From: Acidobacteriota bacterium
GTDB taxonomy: Bacteria > Acidobacteriota > Terriglobia > Terriglobales > Acidobacteriaceae
NCBI GenBank assembly: GCA_021778845.1
Contig: JAJYBU010000008.1
Span: forward strand, 1 to 64,000
DNA: 64,000 bases
Reading direction: 5' to 3'
Part shown: positions 48,888 through 57,199 of the stretch, in pieces
Numbering within the stretch: position 1 is the stretch's first letter
Layout: each line of letters opens with the position of its first letter
Made by a program: the position numbers and the translations under genes
Notes under the pieces: model-generated
Seen by the model: only the letters and a program-made list of their open reading frames with translations
What the model was told of the DNA's origin: nothing
The model's database searches: none

Positions 48888-50084
48888 ATGGCATTCAAGT
48901 ATCAAGGCGTTGATTTCATCGAGTTCGATTCCCTTCTCTCCGAAGACGAGATCCTGGTCCGCACCAACACCCGAGCGTTCATCGAAGACAAACTCATCCC
49001 CATCATCGAGCAGTGCAACCGCGACGCCCGCTACCCCACAGAGCTGATCCGTCCCATGGGCGAGCTCGGATTCTTCGGCGCCACCCTCCCCGACTACGGC
49101 TGCGCCGGCATGAACAACGTCGAAGCCGGTCTCCTCTATCAGGAGCTCGAGCGCGGCGACTCCGGCATTCGCAGCTTCGCCAGCGTCCAGTCCGCGCTGG
49201 TCATGTATCCCATCCACGCCTTCGGCTCCGACGAGCAGAAGGCCCACTGGCTGCCCAGGCTCGCCACCGGTGAGAAGGTCGGCTGCTTCGGCCTCACCGA
49301 GCCCGACTTCGGCTCCAACCCCAGCGGCATGCGCACCCGCGCCCGCAAGGACGGCGACGACTACATCCTCAACGGCGAAAAGATGTGGATCACCTCCGGC
49401 ACCCTCGCCCACGTCGCCGTCATCTGGGCCAAGCTCGAAGACCCCTCCGCCGAGCCCGGCAAAGAGCCCCGCATCCGCGGATTCCTCGTCGAAACCGACC
49501 GCCCCGGCTTCTCCGCCCACGACGTTCATGGCAAGTGGTCGCTGCGCGCCTCGGTCACCTCCGGGCTGTCTCTCCAAAACGTCCGCGTTCCCGCCTCCAA
49601 CATCCTGCCCGGCTCCGACGGCCTCAAGTCTCCACTCGAATGCCTCAGTCAGGCCCGCTACGGCATCGCCTGGGGAGCCATCGGCGCGGCCATGGCCTGC
49701 TACGACACCGCGCTCCAGTACGCCAAACAGCGCAAGCAGTTCCGCAACCAGCCCATCGCCAGCCACCAGCTCGTCCAGGAGAAGCTCGCCTGGATGATCA
49801 CCGAGATCACCAAGGCGCAGCTCCTCGCGCTACAGGTTGGCCGCCTCAAGGACAAGGGCAAAGCCGGCTTCCAGCACATCTCCATGGCCAAGCGCAACAA
49901 CGTCTGGATGGCCCTTGAATGTGCCCGCATCTCCCGCGACATCCTCGGCGCCAACGGCATCGCTGACGACTACCCGATCATGCGCCACATGATGAACCTC
50001 GAGTCCGTCAAAACCTACGAAGGCACACAGGACATCCACACCCTCATCGTCGGCCAAAGCGTCACCGGCATCGCCGCCTACTAA
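48888..50084 (+). CDS. gcdH: Acyl-CoA dehydrogenase, glutaryl-CoA dehydrogenase type
   Basis: 398-aa FAD enzyme. The catalytic base Glu is in SVKTYEGTQDIHTLIVGQ, the pattern characteristic of glutaryl-CoA dehydrogenase; FAD-contact segments CFGLTEPDFGSNPSGMRT and KMWITSGTLAH are intact. GcdH oxidises and decarboxylates glutaryl-CoA to crotonyl-CoA in lysine, tryptophan and aromatic degradation. It is a single gene between GH30 and the flippase. A related acyl-CoA specificity cannot be excluded. Confidence 0.85.
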   Translation: MAFKYQGVDFIEFDSLLSEDEILVRTNTRAFIEDKLIPIIEQCNRDARYPTELIRPMGELGFFGATLPDYGCAGMNNVEAGLLYQELERGDSGIRSFASVQSALVMYPIHAFGSDEQKAHWLPRLATGEKVGCFGLTEPDFGSNPSGMRTRARKDGDDYILNGEKMWITSGTLAHVAVIWAKLEDPSAEPGKEPRIRGFLVETDRPGFSAHDVHGKWSLRASVTSGLSLQNVRVPASNILPGSDGLKSPLECLSQARYGIAWGAIGAAMACYDTALQYAKQRKQFRNQPIASHQLVQEKLAWMITEITKAQLLALQVGRLKDKGKAGFQHISMAKRNNVWMALECARISRDILGANGIADDYPIMRHMMNLESVKTYEGTQDIHTLIVGQSVTGIAAY

Positions 50085-50100
50085 CCCACACCATCCCACA

Positions 50101-50211
50101 TCTCGACCGAAGCGAAGCGGAGAGGCCGCTGTCGTTGCCTTTGCCTTTGCCTTTGCCTTTGCCTTTTTGGTTGTCATCCCGCAGGGATCTGCTTCTGCTC
50201 TTGCCTTTGTC
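50101..50211 (+). repeat. Dispersed hexamer repeat element, copy 2 (CTTTGC array)
   Basis: Begins TCTCGACCGAAGCGAAGCGG, then TCGTTGCC, five CTTTGC-type hexamers (about 50136-50165), then TTTTTGGTTGTCATCCCG and AGGGATCTGCTTCT. It matches copies at 20747 and 51719, and ends near the stop codon of the flippase gene. Confidence 0.75.
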
Positions 50212-51624
50212 CTATCCCCTATCTTCCAGCTCCGCCTCGACCTCGCGCGTCCTCTTCCGCAGCCGTTTCCGCAGCTCCTTCGGCCGCAGCGAGTGCGGAT
50301 AGTGCACCATCGCGCGCAGAAACCCTCCCCACGAATCATGCGCAATCCTCAGCGACGCGGGCAGCACATACGCATCCATGATCATCTCGCTCAGCAGCAG
50401 CGATCCCGCGGCCCCGAACAGTCCAAACCTCCGCGCGGCAAAGTACGTCACCACCACCGTCACGCCGGTCGCCATCGCATACACCTGCGCCAGCCGCTCA
50501 TGCAGATTGATCGCCGCCACCAGCGTCGAGCTCGTTGACCACAGCGAATAAAACACCACCACCACCAGCAGCAGCCCCACCAGCCCCGGGCTCGACGGCA
50601 CCTTCCCCAGCGTCCACTTATGCAGGAACGTCGGCCCAAACAGCGCCACAATCGCCACCACGCTCAGGCTCATCAACAGCGCAATCTGGCACGCCCGCCG
50701 GTGCAGCGTCCGCACCACGTCCATGTTCCCCGCGCCAAACGCAATCGACAACTCCGGCCACACCGTATTCTTCACCATCTCGACGGACTGCAGCGCCAGC
50801 CGCGACACCGTCCTTGCCGTCCCAAAGACCGCCACCGCCTGCGGACCCAGCGCATAGTTCACCGCCATCTGAGACCCCTGGATGTTGAACGCATTGCCCA
50901 GCGGAAACCCCATGAACGCCAGCGACGGCCGCGTCAGCCGTTTGATCTCCTTGAACGAAGCGCGCCCCCATCCATAGCTGATCCACGGAATATCCCGCTT
51001 CACCATCACGCACAGAATCAGCGTCACCGTAATGTTGGCCAGCGCAAACACCATCGCCGTGGTGCGCGGCCCATAGCCCAGCACCACCGGCACCAACTGC
51101 GCCCCAAACGCCGCCAGCGAAAGGCAGCTCTTCAAAAAATTCCCATACGAGTACCGCGCGATGCACCGGTACGCCGACTGCAACAACTGCTCCAACTGCC
51201 CGAACAGCACCGCCAGCCCCAGCCAGAACAGCGCCCAGCTCACATCCCGCTCACTGATCGTCGTGATATTCAGCAGCCGCCCCATCGGCAGCAGCCACAG
51301 CGCCACCGACATCGCCGCACCCGTCACCCCCATCACCAGCGCGATCCACCACCAGCAACTCTGAAACACGCCCAGCGCCGCATCCTGCTCCTTGCGCGCC
51401 ATCAGCATGGTCATCTCGTTGCCCGCGACGGACCCAAACCCGATATTCGAAAAACTCAAATACGTCGGAATGCCCGTCAGCACCAGCCACACACCAAAAG
51501 TCGTCTCGCCCCAGAAGTGCATCAGCACGGGCACCTGTACCAACTGGATCACGGTCGACGCGGCCTTGCTCACCAGCGTCGTGGCAAACCCCACCAACAG
51601 CCGCCGTTTCGTCCGATCATCCAT
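50212..51624 (-). CDS. Polysaccharide flippase / Wzx-like membrane protein (MOP superfamily)
   Basis: 470-aa membrane protein with about 12-14 helices and Arg/Lys-rich cytoplasmic ends. The start FATTLVSKAASTVIQLVQVPVLMHFWGETTFGVWL is typical of MOP-superfamily lipid-linked-oligosaccharide flippases. Further segments (SLAFMGFPLGNAFNIQGSQMAVNYALGPQAVAVFGTA) fit. It would flip a lipid-linked sugar unit for capsule, O-antigen or exopolysaccharide. No polymerase or glycosyltransferase genes adjoin it. The charged tail is long (about 30 residues). Confidence 0.8.
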   Translation of the reverse strand: MDDRTKRRLLVGFATTLVSKAASTVIQLVQVPVLMHFWGETTFGVWLVLTGIPTYLSFSNIGFGSVAGNEMTMLMARKEQDAALGVFQSCWWWIALVMGVTGAAMSVALWLLPMGRLLNITTISERDVSWALFWLGLAVLFGQLEQLLQSAYRCIARYSYGNFLKSCLSLAAFGAQLVPVVLGYGPRTTAMVFALANITVTLILCVMVKRDIPWISYGWGRASFKEIKRLTRPSLAFMGFPLGNAFNIQGSQMAVNYALGPQAVAVFGTARTVSRLALQSVEMVKNTVWPELSIAFGAGNMDVVRTLHRRACQIALLMSLSVVAIVALFGPTFLHKWTLGKVPSSPGLVGLLLVVVVFYSLWSTSSTLVAAINLHERLAQVYAMATGVTVVVTYFAARRFGLFGAAGSLLLSEMIMDAYVLPASLRIAHDSWGGFLRAMVHYPHSLRPKELRKRLRKRTREVEAELEDRG

Positions 51625-51707
51625 TAGCGACCACCCGCCCTGAGCAAAGTCATTTCCCTCATCCTACCAACCCCAGCCGCACCCATCTGCCCCCAAACCC
51701 GCACCAC

Positions 51708-51892
51708 AACGAAGGGCTTTCGCCCCGTGCCTTTGCCTTTGCCTTTCTGGTTGTCATCCCGCAGGGATCTGCTTCTTCTTTTGCTCTTGCCTTTGTCTTT
51801 CTGTCTGTCATTCCGAGGCGAAGCCGAGCACCCTGCTTCCAGCTTGCAAAGCAAGCGCCCGTTCCTGTCTTAGCTAGCAGCTAAAGCCGGCA
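51708..51892. repeat. Dispersed hexamer repeat element, copy 3 plus related modules
   Basis: GCCTTTGCC hexamers (51719-51745), CTGGTTGTCATCCCGCAGGG and ATCTGCTTCTTCTT, then CTTGCCTTTGTCTTTCTGTC and TGTCATTCCGAGGCGAAGCC, followed by a GCTAAAGCC-type fragment near 51885. It fills the 271-bp gap between flippase and dnaG. Confidence 0.75.
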
Positions 51893-51895
51893 GTC

Positions 51896-53665
51896 CTACC
51901 GCTTCAACTCTTTATCCACCCTCAGCTTCTCCTGCGCCAGCCGCAGCAGCATCGCCTCATCTCCACGCCGCTGCGCCTCGGCCATCTGTACCCGCAGCTC
52001 GCGCAGCCGCCGGTCGAGATACCGGTCATGCAGCGAATCCAGCGCTCCCTGCACCTTCGCCGCCGAAACCTCCTCCTCGCTCGCACTCTGCAGCGCACTG
52101 GCCAGCAGCGCCCGCGATGCCTCATCCGGCGCCGCATCGAAAGGATGATCCGGCGCCGGTGCATTCACCAGCACCTCCATCACCGCCGCGCTGCCCAGCT
52201 CCGCAAACCACTCCGGGTTCTCGCCCAGCCGCTCCGCCGCCAGCGCCCGCGCCGAGTCCGCCTCGGGCAGCACCAGCGCGCACAACAAAATCCTCTCCAC
52301 CTCGGTCACCGCGCGCGGCTGCGCAGCCTTCACGCTCTCCAGCCGCTGCTGCGCCGCCTGCCTTAGCTCCTGCCGCATCAGCGAGCTTTCAATCCCCAGC
52401 TTCTGCGCAGCATTATTCGCAAACTCATCCCGCAGCAGCGCATTCGGCACCCGCCGAATATGCGGCAGCAGCATATTCAGCGCCTTCACCTTGCTCTCCG
52501 GAGTCCTACCCGGAAACAGCGTCCGCGCCCGCTCAATCAAATAATCCGCGTACCGCACCGCCCCCCGCACCGCATCCGAGTACGCCGCAATCCCCCGATC
52601 CTTGATGTACCTATCCGGATCGAGCCCACCCTCCAGCGTCACCACGCGCACTTCAAATCCCTCCTCCACCAGCAGCGCCACCGTCTTCTCCGCCGCATTC
52701 GCTCCCGCCTGGTCCGGATCGAAGTTCAACACCACGCGTTTGGTAAACCGGCTCAGCAACCGCACCTGATGCTCCGTGAACGCAGTCCCGCTCGTCGCAA
52801 TCACATTCGCAATCCCGCCCATGAACACGCTGATGCAATCCATCTGCCCCTCGACCAGCAGCGCAATATCCAGCTCCCGCATCGAGCCCTTCGCCTTATC
52901 GAGATTGAACAGCACCTGCCCCTTCGTATACAACGCCGTCTCGGGCGAGTTCAGATACTTCGGCCCAGCCTTCGCGTCCTGCTCCGCGCTGTCCAGCGCC
53001 CGCGCCGTAAACGCAATCGTCTTTCCCTGCTCATTGGCAATCGGAAACGTAATCCGCTTGCGAAACCGTGCATACATCGGCCCCGGCGACCCATCCTCCT
53101 GCTCCTTCGCACTGAACAACCCGCTGGCGCGCAGCACCTCTTCGCTGAAGAACTTCCCCAGCCGGTCGCGCATGTCATTGAAGCTCTCCGGCGCATAGCC
53201 AATGCGAAACTTCGCAATCGTCTCCGGCGACACGCCGCGCAGCGTCAGATACTCCCGCGCCCGCGCTGCCTCCGGAGACTTCAAACTCTGCTCAAAGTAC
53301 TGCGTCGCTGCCTCATGAGCATCCATCAACTGCCGCCGCATCCCGGCCTCGCGCGCCTCCTCCGGCGAATTGAACTCCCGCTTTGGCAGCGCAATCCCCA
53401 TCTTGGTCGCGACGGCCCGCACCGCCTCCGGAAAGCTCAGCGTCTCCATCTTCATCACGAAGCTGAACACGTCCCCATGCTCATGGCAGCCAAAGCAGTA
53501 ATAGCTCGATGTCGCAGGATAGAGATAAAACGACCCCGACTTCTCCTTATGAAACGGGCACAGCGCGCTCCAGTTCGCGCCGCTCTTGCGCAGCTTCACA
53601 TACTCGCCCACAATCCGGACGATATCGGCCTGCTGCTTCACGGTCTGAGAAAAACTGTCGGCCAT
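51896..53665 (-). CDS. dnaG: DNA primase DnaG
   Basis: 589-aa primase. N-terminal zinc ribbon CPFHKEKSGSFYLYP with CFGCH; the TOPRIM domain shows the LLVEGQMDCIS and FDPDQAGANAA acidic motifs. The C-terminal third (from about 430) is the DnaB-interacting helical region. The ATG at 53665 gives the usual MADSFSQTVKQQADIVRIVGEYVKL start; 13 additional codons upstream lack family similarity. It makes RNA primers for the fork together with DnaB (1-830). Confidence 0.95.
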   Translation of the reverse strand: MADSFSQTVKQQADIVRIVGEYVKLRKSGANWSALCPFHKEKSGSFYLYPATSSYYCFGCHEHGDVFSFVMKMETLSFPEAVRAVATKMGIALPKREFNSPEEAREAGMRRQLMDAHEAATQYFEQSLKSPEAARAREYLTLRGVSPETIAKFRIGYAPESFNDMRDRLGKFFSEEVLRASGLFSAKEQEDGSPGPMYARFRKRITFPIANEQGKTIAFTARALDSAEQDAKAGPKYLNSPETALYTKGQVLFNLDKAKGSMRELDIALLVEGQMDCISVFMGGIANVIATSGTAFTEHQVRLLSRFTKRVVLNFDPDQAGANAAEKTVALLVEEGFEVRVVTLEGGLDPDRYIKDRGIAAYSDAVRGAVRYADYLIERARTLFPGRTPESKVKALNMLLPHIRRVPNALLRDEFANNAAQKLGIESSLMRQELRQAAQQRLESVKAAQPRAVTEVERILLCALVLPEADSARALAAERLGENPEWFAELGSAAVMEVLVNAPAPDHPFDAAPDEASRALLASALQSASEEEVSAAKVQGALDSLHDRYLDRRLRELRVQMAEAQRRGDEAMLLRLAQEKLRVDKELKR

Positions 53666-53707
53666 AGCGCTCCCTACAGTGTAGGGCGTCCCGCCCCCTT
53701 TCACTCA

Positions 53708-53850
53708 TCCCCTCGACCGAAGCGCAACACGCACAGCGAAGATCCCCTGTATTTGCCGTTGCTCTTGCCTTTGCCTTTCTGTCTGTCATTCCGAGCGCAA
53801 CGAGGAACCTGCTTCCCACCCGCACCGCGAGCGCCCGCTCTTGCCTTCAT
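53708..53850 (+). repeat. Dispersed hexamer repeat element, copy 4 (partial)
   Basis: CCTCGACCGAAGCGCAAC, then TTTGCCGTTGCTCTTGCC and TTTCTGTCTGTCATTCCGAG, AACGAGGAACCTGCTTCC. It shares the hexamers and the TCATTCCGAG module with copy 3, and lies on the other side of dnaG. Confidence 0.65.
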
Positions 53851-53865
53851 CCAGAAGCCAAAGCC

Positions 53866-53904
53866 TCTTGCGCATTTGTATTTTGTATGCATACAATGTA
53901 CAAA
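53866..53904 (+). promoter_or_regulatory. Promoter and operator of the GntR/DUF1648 operon
   Basis: TTGTATGCATACAA (53883-53896) is a perfect 14-bp palindrome of the YtrA-operator type. A -10-like TACAAT (53892-53897) overlaps it, with TTGCGC (about 53868-53873) as possible -35 at 18-bp spacing. The predicted start (about 53904) is only two bases before the ATG, so the mRNA may be nearly leaderless. Confidence 0.6.
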
Positions 53905-53905
53905 C

Positions 53906-54301
53906 ATGGCGCCCACCCTCCAGATCCGCGTCGTCCTCGACAGCCCCGCCCCGGTCTACCGCCAGATCGTCGACGCTCTCCGTTCCCTCTGCGTCGACGG
54001 CCGTCTCACCCCCGGCACCAAACTCCCCACCGTCCGCTCGCTCGCCGCCTCTCTCGGCATCCACTTCAACACCGTCGCCGAAGCCTACCGCGTCCTCTCC
54101 GACGAGGGCTGGCTGCTCATCGAAGGCCGTCGCGGCGCCACCATCCTCGACCGCAAGCTCCCCCGCAAGCCCAACGCCACCGCCCAGGCCGCCGCCAGCA
54201 GCCGCCTCCGCCACCTCATCGCCGAACTGCAGGCCAAGGGCCTCTCCCCCGATTGGATCCGCCACGAAGCCGAAGCCGCACTGGAGATTAAACTGCCATG
54301 A
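53906..54301 (+). CDS. GntR-family regulator, YtrA subfamily
   Basis: 131-aa short GntR protein: winged HTH at residues 15-80 (VYRQIVDALRSLCVDGRLTPGTKLPTVRSLAASLGIHFNTVAEAYRVLSDEGW) and a short C-terminal helical tail (residues 80-131) without the usual large effector domain. This size is typical of the YtrA subfamily, which commonly represses adjacent membrane-protein genes. A perfect palindrome overlaps its promoter, suggesting autoregulation. The stop overlaps the next start (ATGA). Confidence 0.88.
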   Translation: MAPTLQIRVVLDSPAPVYRQIVDALRSLCVDGRLTPGTKLPTVRSLAASLGIHFNTVAEAYRVLSDEGWLLIEGRRGATILDRKLPRKPNATAQAAASSRLRHLIAELQAKGLSPDWIRHEAEAALEIKLP

Positions 54302-55326
54302 ACCCCTCCACCGCCGCACATCTCCTCGCTCTTCTGCCTCTCGCCTTCGTCAGCCTCCTCCTGCCCTGGTTCGGCCAATCGCGCCGCGGCGTCCTCTTCG
54401 GCGTCACCGTCTCACTGGACTTCGCAAGCGCCCCCGAAGCCCAGTCCGCACTGCGCAGCTATCGTCGCAGCGTCTTCGCTGTCGTTCTCGCCACCCTCGC
54501 CATCGTGGTCAGCATGCTGTGGATCGCGCCCGCGGGCAGCCGCGCCAACTCATTCGCACCCGTGTTCGCCATTCTGCTGGAGCTCGTCGTCACGTACCTG
54601 CTCTGGCGTCGCGGAGCCGCGGCCATCCGGCCCCACGCCGCCACCATCCCGCTGGAGCGCCACACCGACCTCGTTCCCGTCTCCACCACGCTTCCCTTCC
54701 TCGCCACCGCCGCCAGCCTGCTCCCTCTCGCCGCCACCGCCCTCCTGCTGCACCTCCACTGGAACCAGATCCCGCTCCGCTTCGTGGTCCACTGGAACGC
54801 CGCCGGCGAAGCCAACCGATGGGGCACGCGGTCCTTCGGCAGCGTCTTCGGCCCTATCCTTGCCGGCACCATGACGGTCCTGCTGCTCACCGCCAGTTCC
54901 ATCTTCATCTCCCACGCCAACGGCCCGCAGATGTCGCAACGCCGCCGCGCTTTGGTTCCTCTGGCCGCTCTCGCCTGGGCCATCGTCGGACTCTTCTGCA
55001 CCCTCGCTCTGCGCCCGCTCCTGCACTTCACGCCTTCGACCATGCTCCTCAGCAGCGCGGGCTATATCGCGGTGGTCCTGGCCCTCAGCCTCTGGCTTGT
55101 CCCCCGCAGCGGTCTCGCTCCCTACTCCAAATCCACCGAACCCTACGACAGCACTCCTGACTTCGGCTGGTACGCCGGCATCTTCTACTACAACCCCTCC
55201 GACGCCGCCGTCATCGTGCCCAAGCGCTTCGGCTGGGGCTGGACCTTCAACTTCGCCCGCCCCGCCGCCTGGATCGTTCTCGGCGCCATCCTCCTCTTCA
55301 CCCTCTCCCTCAAAGTGCTCATCTAA
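54298..55326 (+). CDS. Membrane protein with DUF1648 and DUF5808 domains
   Basis: 342 aa with about six membrane helices. PLRFVVHWNAAGEANRWGTR matches DUF1648, and the C-terminal FYYNPSDAAVIVPKRFGWGWT matches DUF5808, a pairing that is common downstream of YtrA-type GntR regulators (SdpI-like immunity/stress proteins are relatives). Translation is coupled to gntR (ATGA). The function is not established; involvement in envelope stress or antimicrobial peptide response is inferred from the SdpI-related fold. Confidence 0.75.
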   Translation: MNPSTAAHLLALLPLAFVSLLLPWFGQSRRGVLFGVTVSLDFASAPEAQSALRSYRRSVFAVVLATLAIVVSMLWIAPAGSRANSFAPVFAILLELVVTYLLWRRGAAAIRPHAATIPLERHTDLVPVSTTLPFLATAASLLPLAATALLLHLHWNQIPLRFVVHWNAAGEANRWGTRSFGSVFGPILAGTMTVLLLTASSIFISHANGPQMSQRRRALVPLAALAWAIVGLFCTLALRPLLHFTPSTMLLSSAGYIAVVLALSLWLVPRSGLAPYSKSTEPYDSTPDFGWYAGIFYYNPSDAAVIVPKRFGWGWTFNFARPAAWIVLGAILLFTLSLKVLI

Positions 55327-55471
55327 TCTCCCATCCACCACTTCTCCCGTCGTTTTGCACATACGACACATTCCGCCGCAACAAGCCGCGCGCCCTCGTG
55401 TTTTACCCAAACGAGCCCGTTCCATCGGGATTCCGGCAGTCCCTTTGCGGCCGCCCCAAGGAGAAGCATTC

Positions 55472-56764
55472 ATGACCTTCCGCACCAGATTCCGCAGCCT
55501 GTTGCTCGCCGCTGCCATCGCCGTGCCGCTGCTCACCGTCCCCGTCGCCCAGGCGCACGCCGGCATCTTCGTCTCCGTCGCCATCGCTCCCCCGGCGCTG
55601 CCCGTCTACGCCCAGCCGCCGCTCCCCGCGCCCGGCTACCTCTGGACCCCCGGCTACTGGGCCTACGGTGATGCAGGCTACTACTGGGTTCCCGGCGTCT
55701 GGGTCCATCCGCCCGCCGTCGGCCTTCTCTGGACGCCCGGCTACTGGGGCTTTGCCGGCGGCCTCTACGGCTGGCACGCCGGTTACTGGGGCCCGCACAT
55801 CGGCTTCTACGGCGGCGTTAACTACGGCTTCGGCTACGGCGGCATCGGCTTCTGCGGAGGCATGTGGCGCGGCGGCGTCTTCGCCTACAACGGCGCCGTC
55901 GCCAACTTCGGCGGCGTCCACGTCACCAACGTCTACGTCGACCGCAACGTCGTCGTCCACAACACCATCTACAACTCCAACCACGTCGCCTTCAACGGCG
56001 CCGGCGGCATCGACCGCCAGCCCAGCGCCGAGGAGGCCCGCTTCGCCAGCGAGCAGCACATCCAGCCCACCGCCAACCAGATGCAGCACCAGACCATGGC
56101 CTCCCAGGACCGCTCGCAGCTCGCCAGCGTCAACAACGGCCGTCCCGGCACCACGGCCATCGCCAACAACACGGCCTATCGCCAGGTCGCCCAGCAGCAC
56201 GCCCAGTCCCAGCCCATCTCCGCCGCTGACCGCCAGGCCGGCCGCGCCTACAACCCCAACAACCGCGCGGCCAACCAGAACCAGCGCATCTCCAACGGCC
56301 TGCGCTCCGGCCAGATGACCTCCGGCGAAGCCGCCCGCGCCACCGCCACGCAGTCCCGCATCGACAGCCAGGTCGCCGCCGACCGCGCAGCCAACGGCGG
56401 CCAGCTCACCAGCCAGCAGCGCCAGCAGATCAACGGCGAGCAGAACGCCGCCAGCCGTCAGATCTACAACGCAAACCACAACGCCAACACCGTCGCTCCC
56501 AACGCCGTCAACAACCGCGCAGCCAACCAGCAGGCGCGCACCGCCCAGGGCCTGCGCAGCGGCCAGATGACCGCCGCCGAAGCCGCCCGCACCAACGCCA
56601 ACCAGGCCGGCCTCGACCAGCAGGTCCACGCCGACCGCACCGCCAACGGAGGAGCTCTCACCGGCCAGCAGCGCCAGCAGGCCAACCGCCAACAGAACCG
56701 CAACAGCCGCCAAATCTACAACCAGAAGCACAACAACCGCAGAGCCCCGCGAGCCAGAGGCTAG
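55472..56764 (+). CDS. Secreted YXWGXW-repeat protein with two C-terminal tandem repeats
   Basis: 430 aa. Signal peptide (LLLAAAIAVPLLTVPVAQAHA). Residues 45-110 hold YXWGXW-like repeats (YLWTPGYW, YYWVPGVW, LLWTPGYWGF, GYWGP). The C-terminal half consists of two about 75-residue repeats starting NRAANQ and containing GLRSGQMT and AARTNANQ-like helices, ending RQIYN. The whole is low-complexity, Asn/Gln/Ala-rich. AAGGAG precedes the ATG at 55472. Such proteins are common in Acidobacteria and are of unknown function, perhaps envelope or matrix associated. Confidence 0.8.
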   Translation: MTFRTRFRSLLLAAAIAVPLLTVPVAQAHAGIFVSVAIAPPALPVYAQPPLPAPGYLWTPGYWAYGDAGYYWVPGVWVHPPAVGLLWTPGYWGFAGGLYGWHAGYWGPHIGFYGGVNYGFGYGGIGFCGGMWRGGVFAYNGAVANFGGVHVTNVYVDRNVVVHNTIYNSNHVAFNGAGGIDRQPSAEEARFASEQHIQPTANQMQHQTMASQDRSQLASVNNGRPGTTAIANNTAYRQVAQQHAQSQPISAADRQAGRAYNPNNRAANQNQRISNGLRSGQMTSGEAARATATQSRIDSQVAADRAANGGQLTSQQRQQINGEQNAASRQIYNANHNANTVAPNAVNNRAANQQARTAQGLRSGQMTAAEAARTNANQAGLDQQVHADRTANGGALTGQQRQQANRQQNRNSRQIYNQKHNNRRAPRARG

Positions 56765-56852
56765 CGGCGTTTCCCTACCCGGTAACTCACTCCGGATTCG
56801 TTGCAAAGAGCCTGCTCAATGGGCCCGCGCTGACTCCCCGATCACTCGGCGG

Positions 56853-57190
56853 TCAGGGCCTGTTTTGCGGACGCTCCGCCGAGCGCCACATCATGGATCG
56901 CACGACTACGTTGGTGGAGGGCTCACCTATCGTCCAGCCCTCCACCAACAGATCCGCGCCAATAACCGCTGCAAGCCAGACCGCGCCCACACAGTACCCT
57001 GCCGCCACATCGCTGGGATAATGCACTCCCTACACCCTGCTTACTCCAATCCCGTCCACCATCAGGAACGCCCCCACCATCAACGCCGCACAGCGCGCCC
57101 AGCGCCGCCGCGACCACCAGCACGGCGTCGTTCTTCATCCGGCGCCACCACAGCAACCCCGCAGCCAGCGCGCGAGGGTTGGCGGAGTTG
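56853..57190 (-). pseudogene. PAP2-superfamily phosphatase, degraded C-terminal fragment
   Basis: Reading the minus strand gives GVHYPSDVAAGYCVGAVWLAAV, the C-terminal catalytic part of type 2 phosphatidic acid phosphatases, ending at a TGA at 56853-56855. A TAG stands directly before GVHYP where intact proteins have Tyr-Leu; deletion of CCT from TACCTGGGA would create it. Upstream, the fragment WWRRMKN lies in another frame from ALMVGAFLMVDGIGVSRV, implying at least one frameshift. The SGH motif and N-terminus are gone. It abuts the SPFH gene, which is read in the same direction. Confidence 0.75.
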
Positions 57191-57199
57191 TTGCGGTTG

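Noticed and set aside
47343-49766. 807-aa minus-strand open frame across GH30 and the acyl-CoA dehydrogenase
   Set aside because: Gly/Val/Asp/Glu-rich shadow of two genuine plus-strand genes, no motifs and no start signal.
52460-54301. 613-aa plus-strand frame through dnaG into the GntR gene
   Set aside because: Only its last 131 residues are the GntR protein; the rest is antisense to dnaG and crosses an intergenic repeat.
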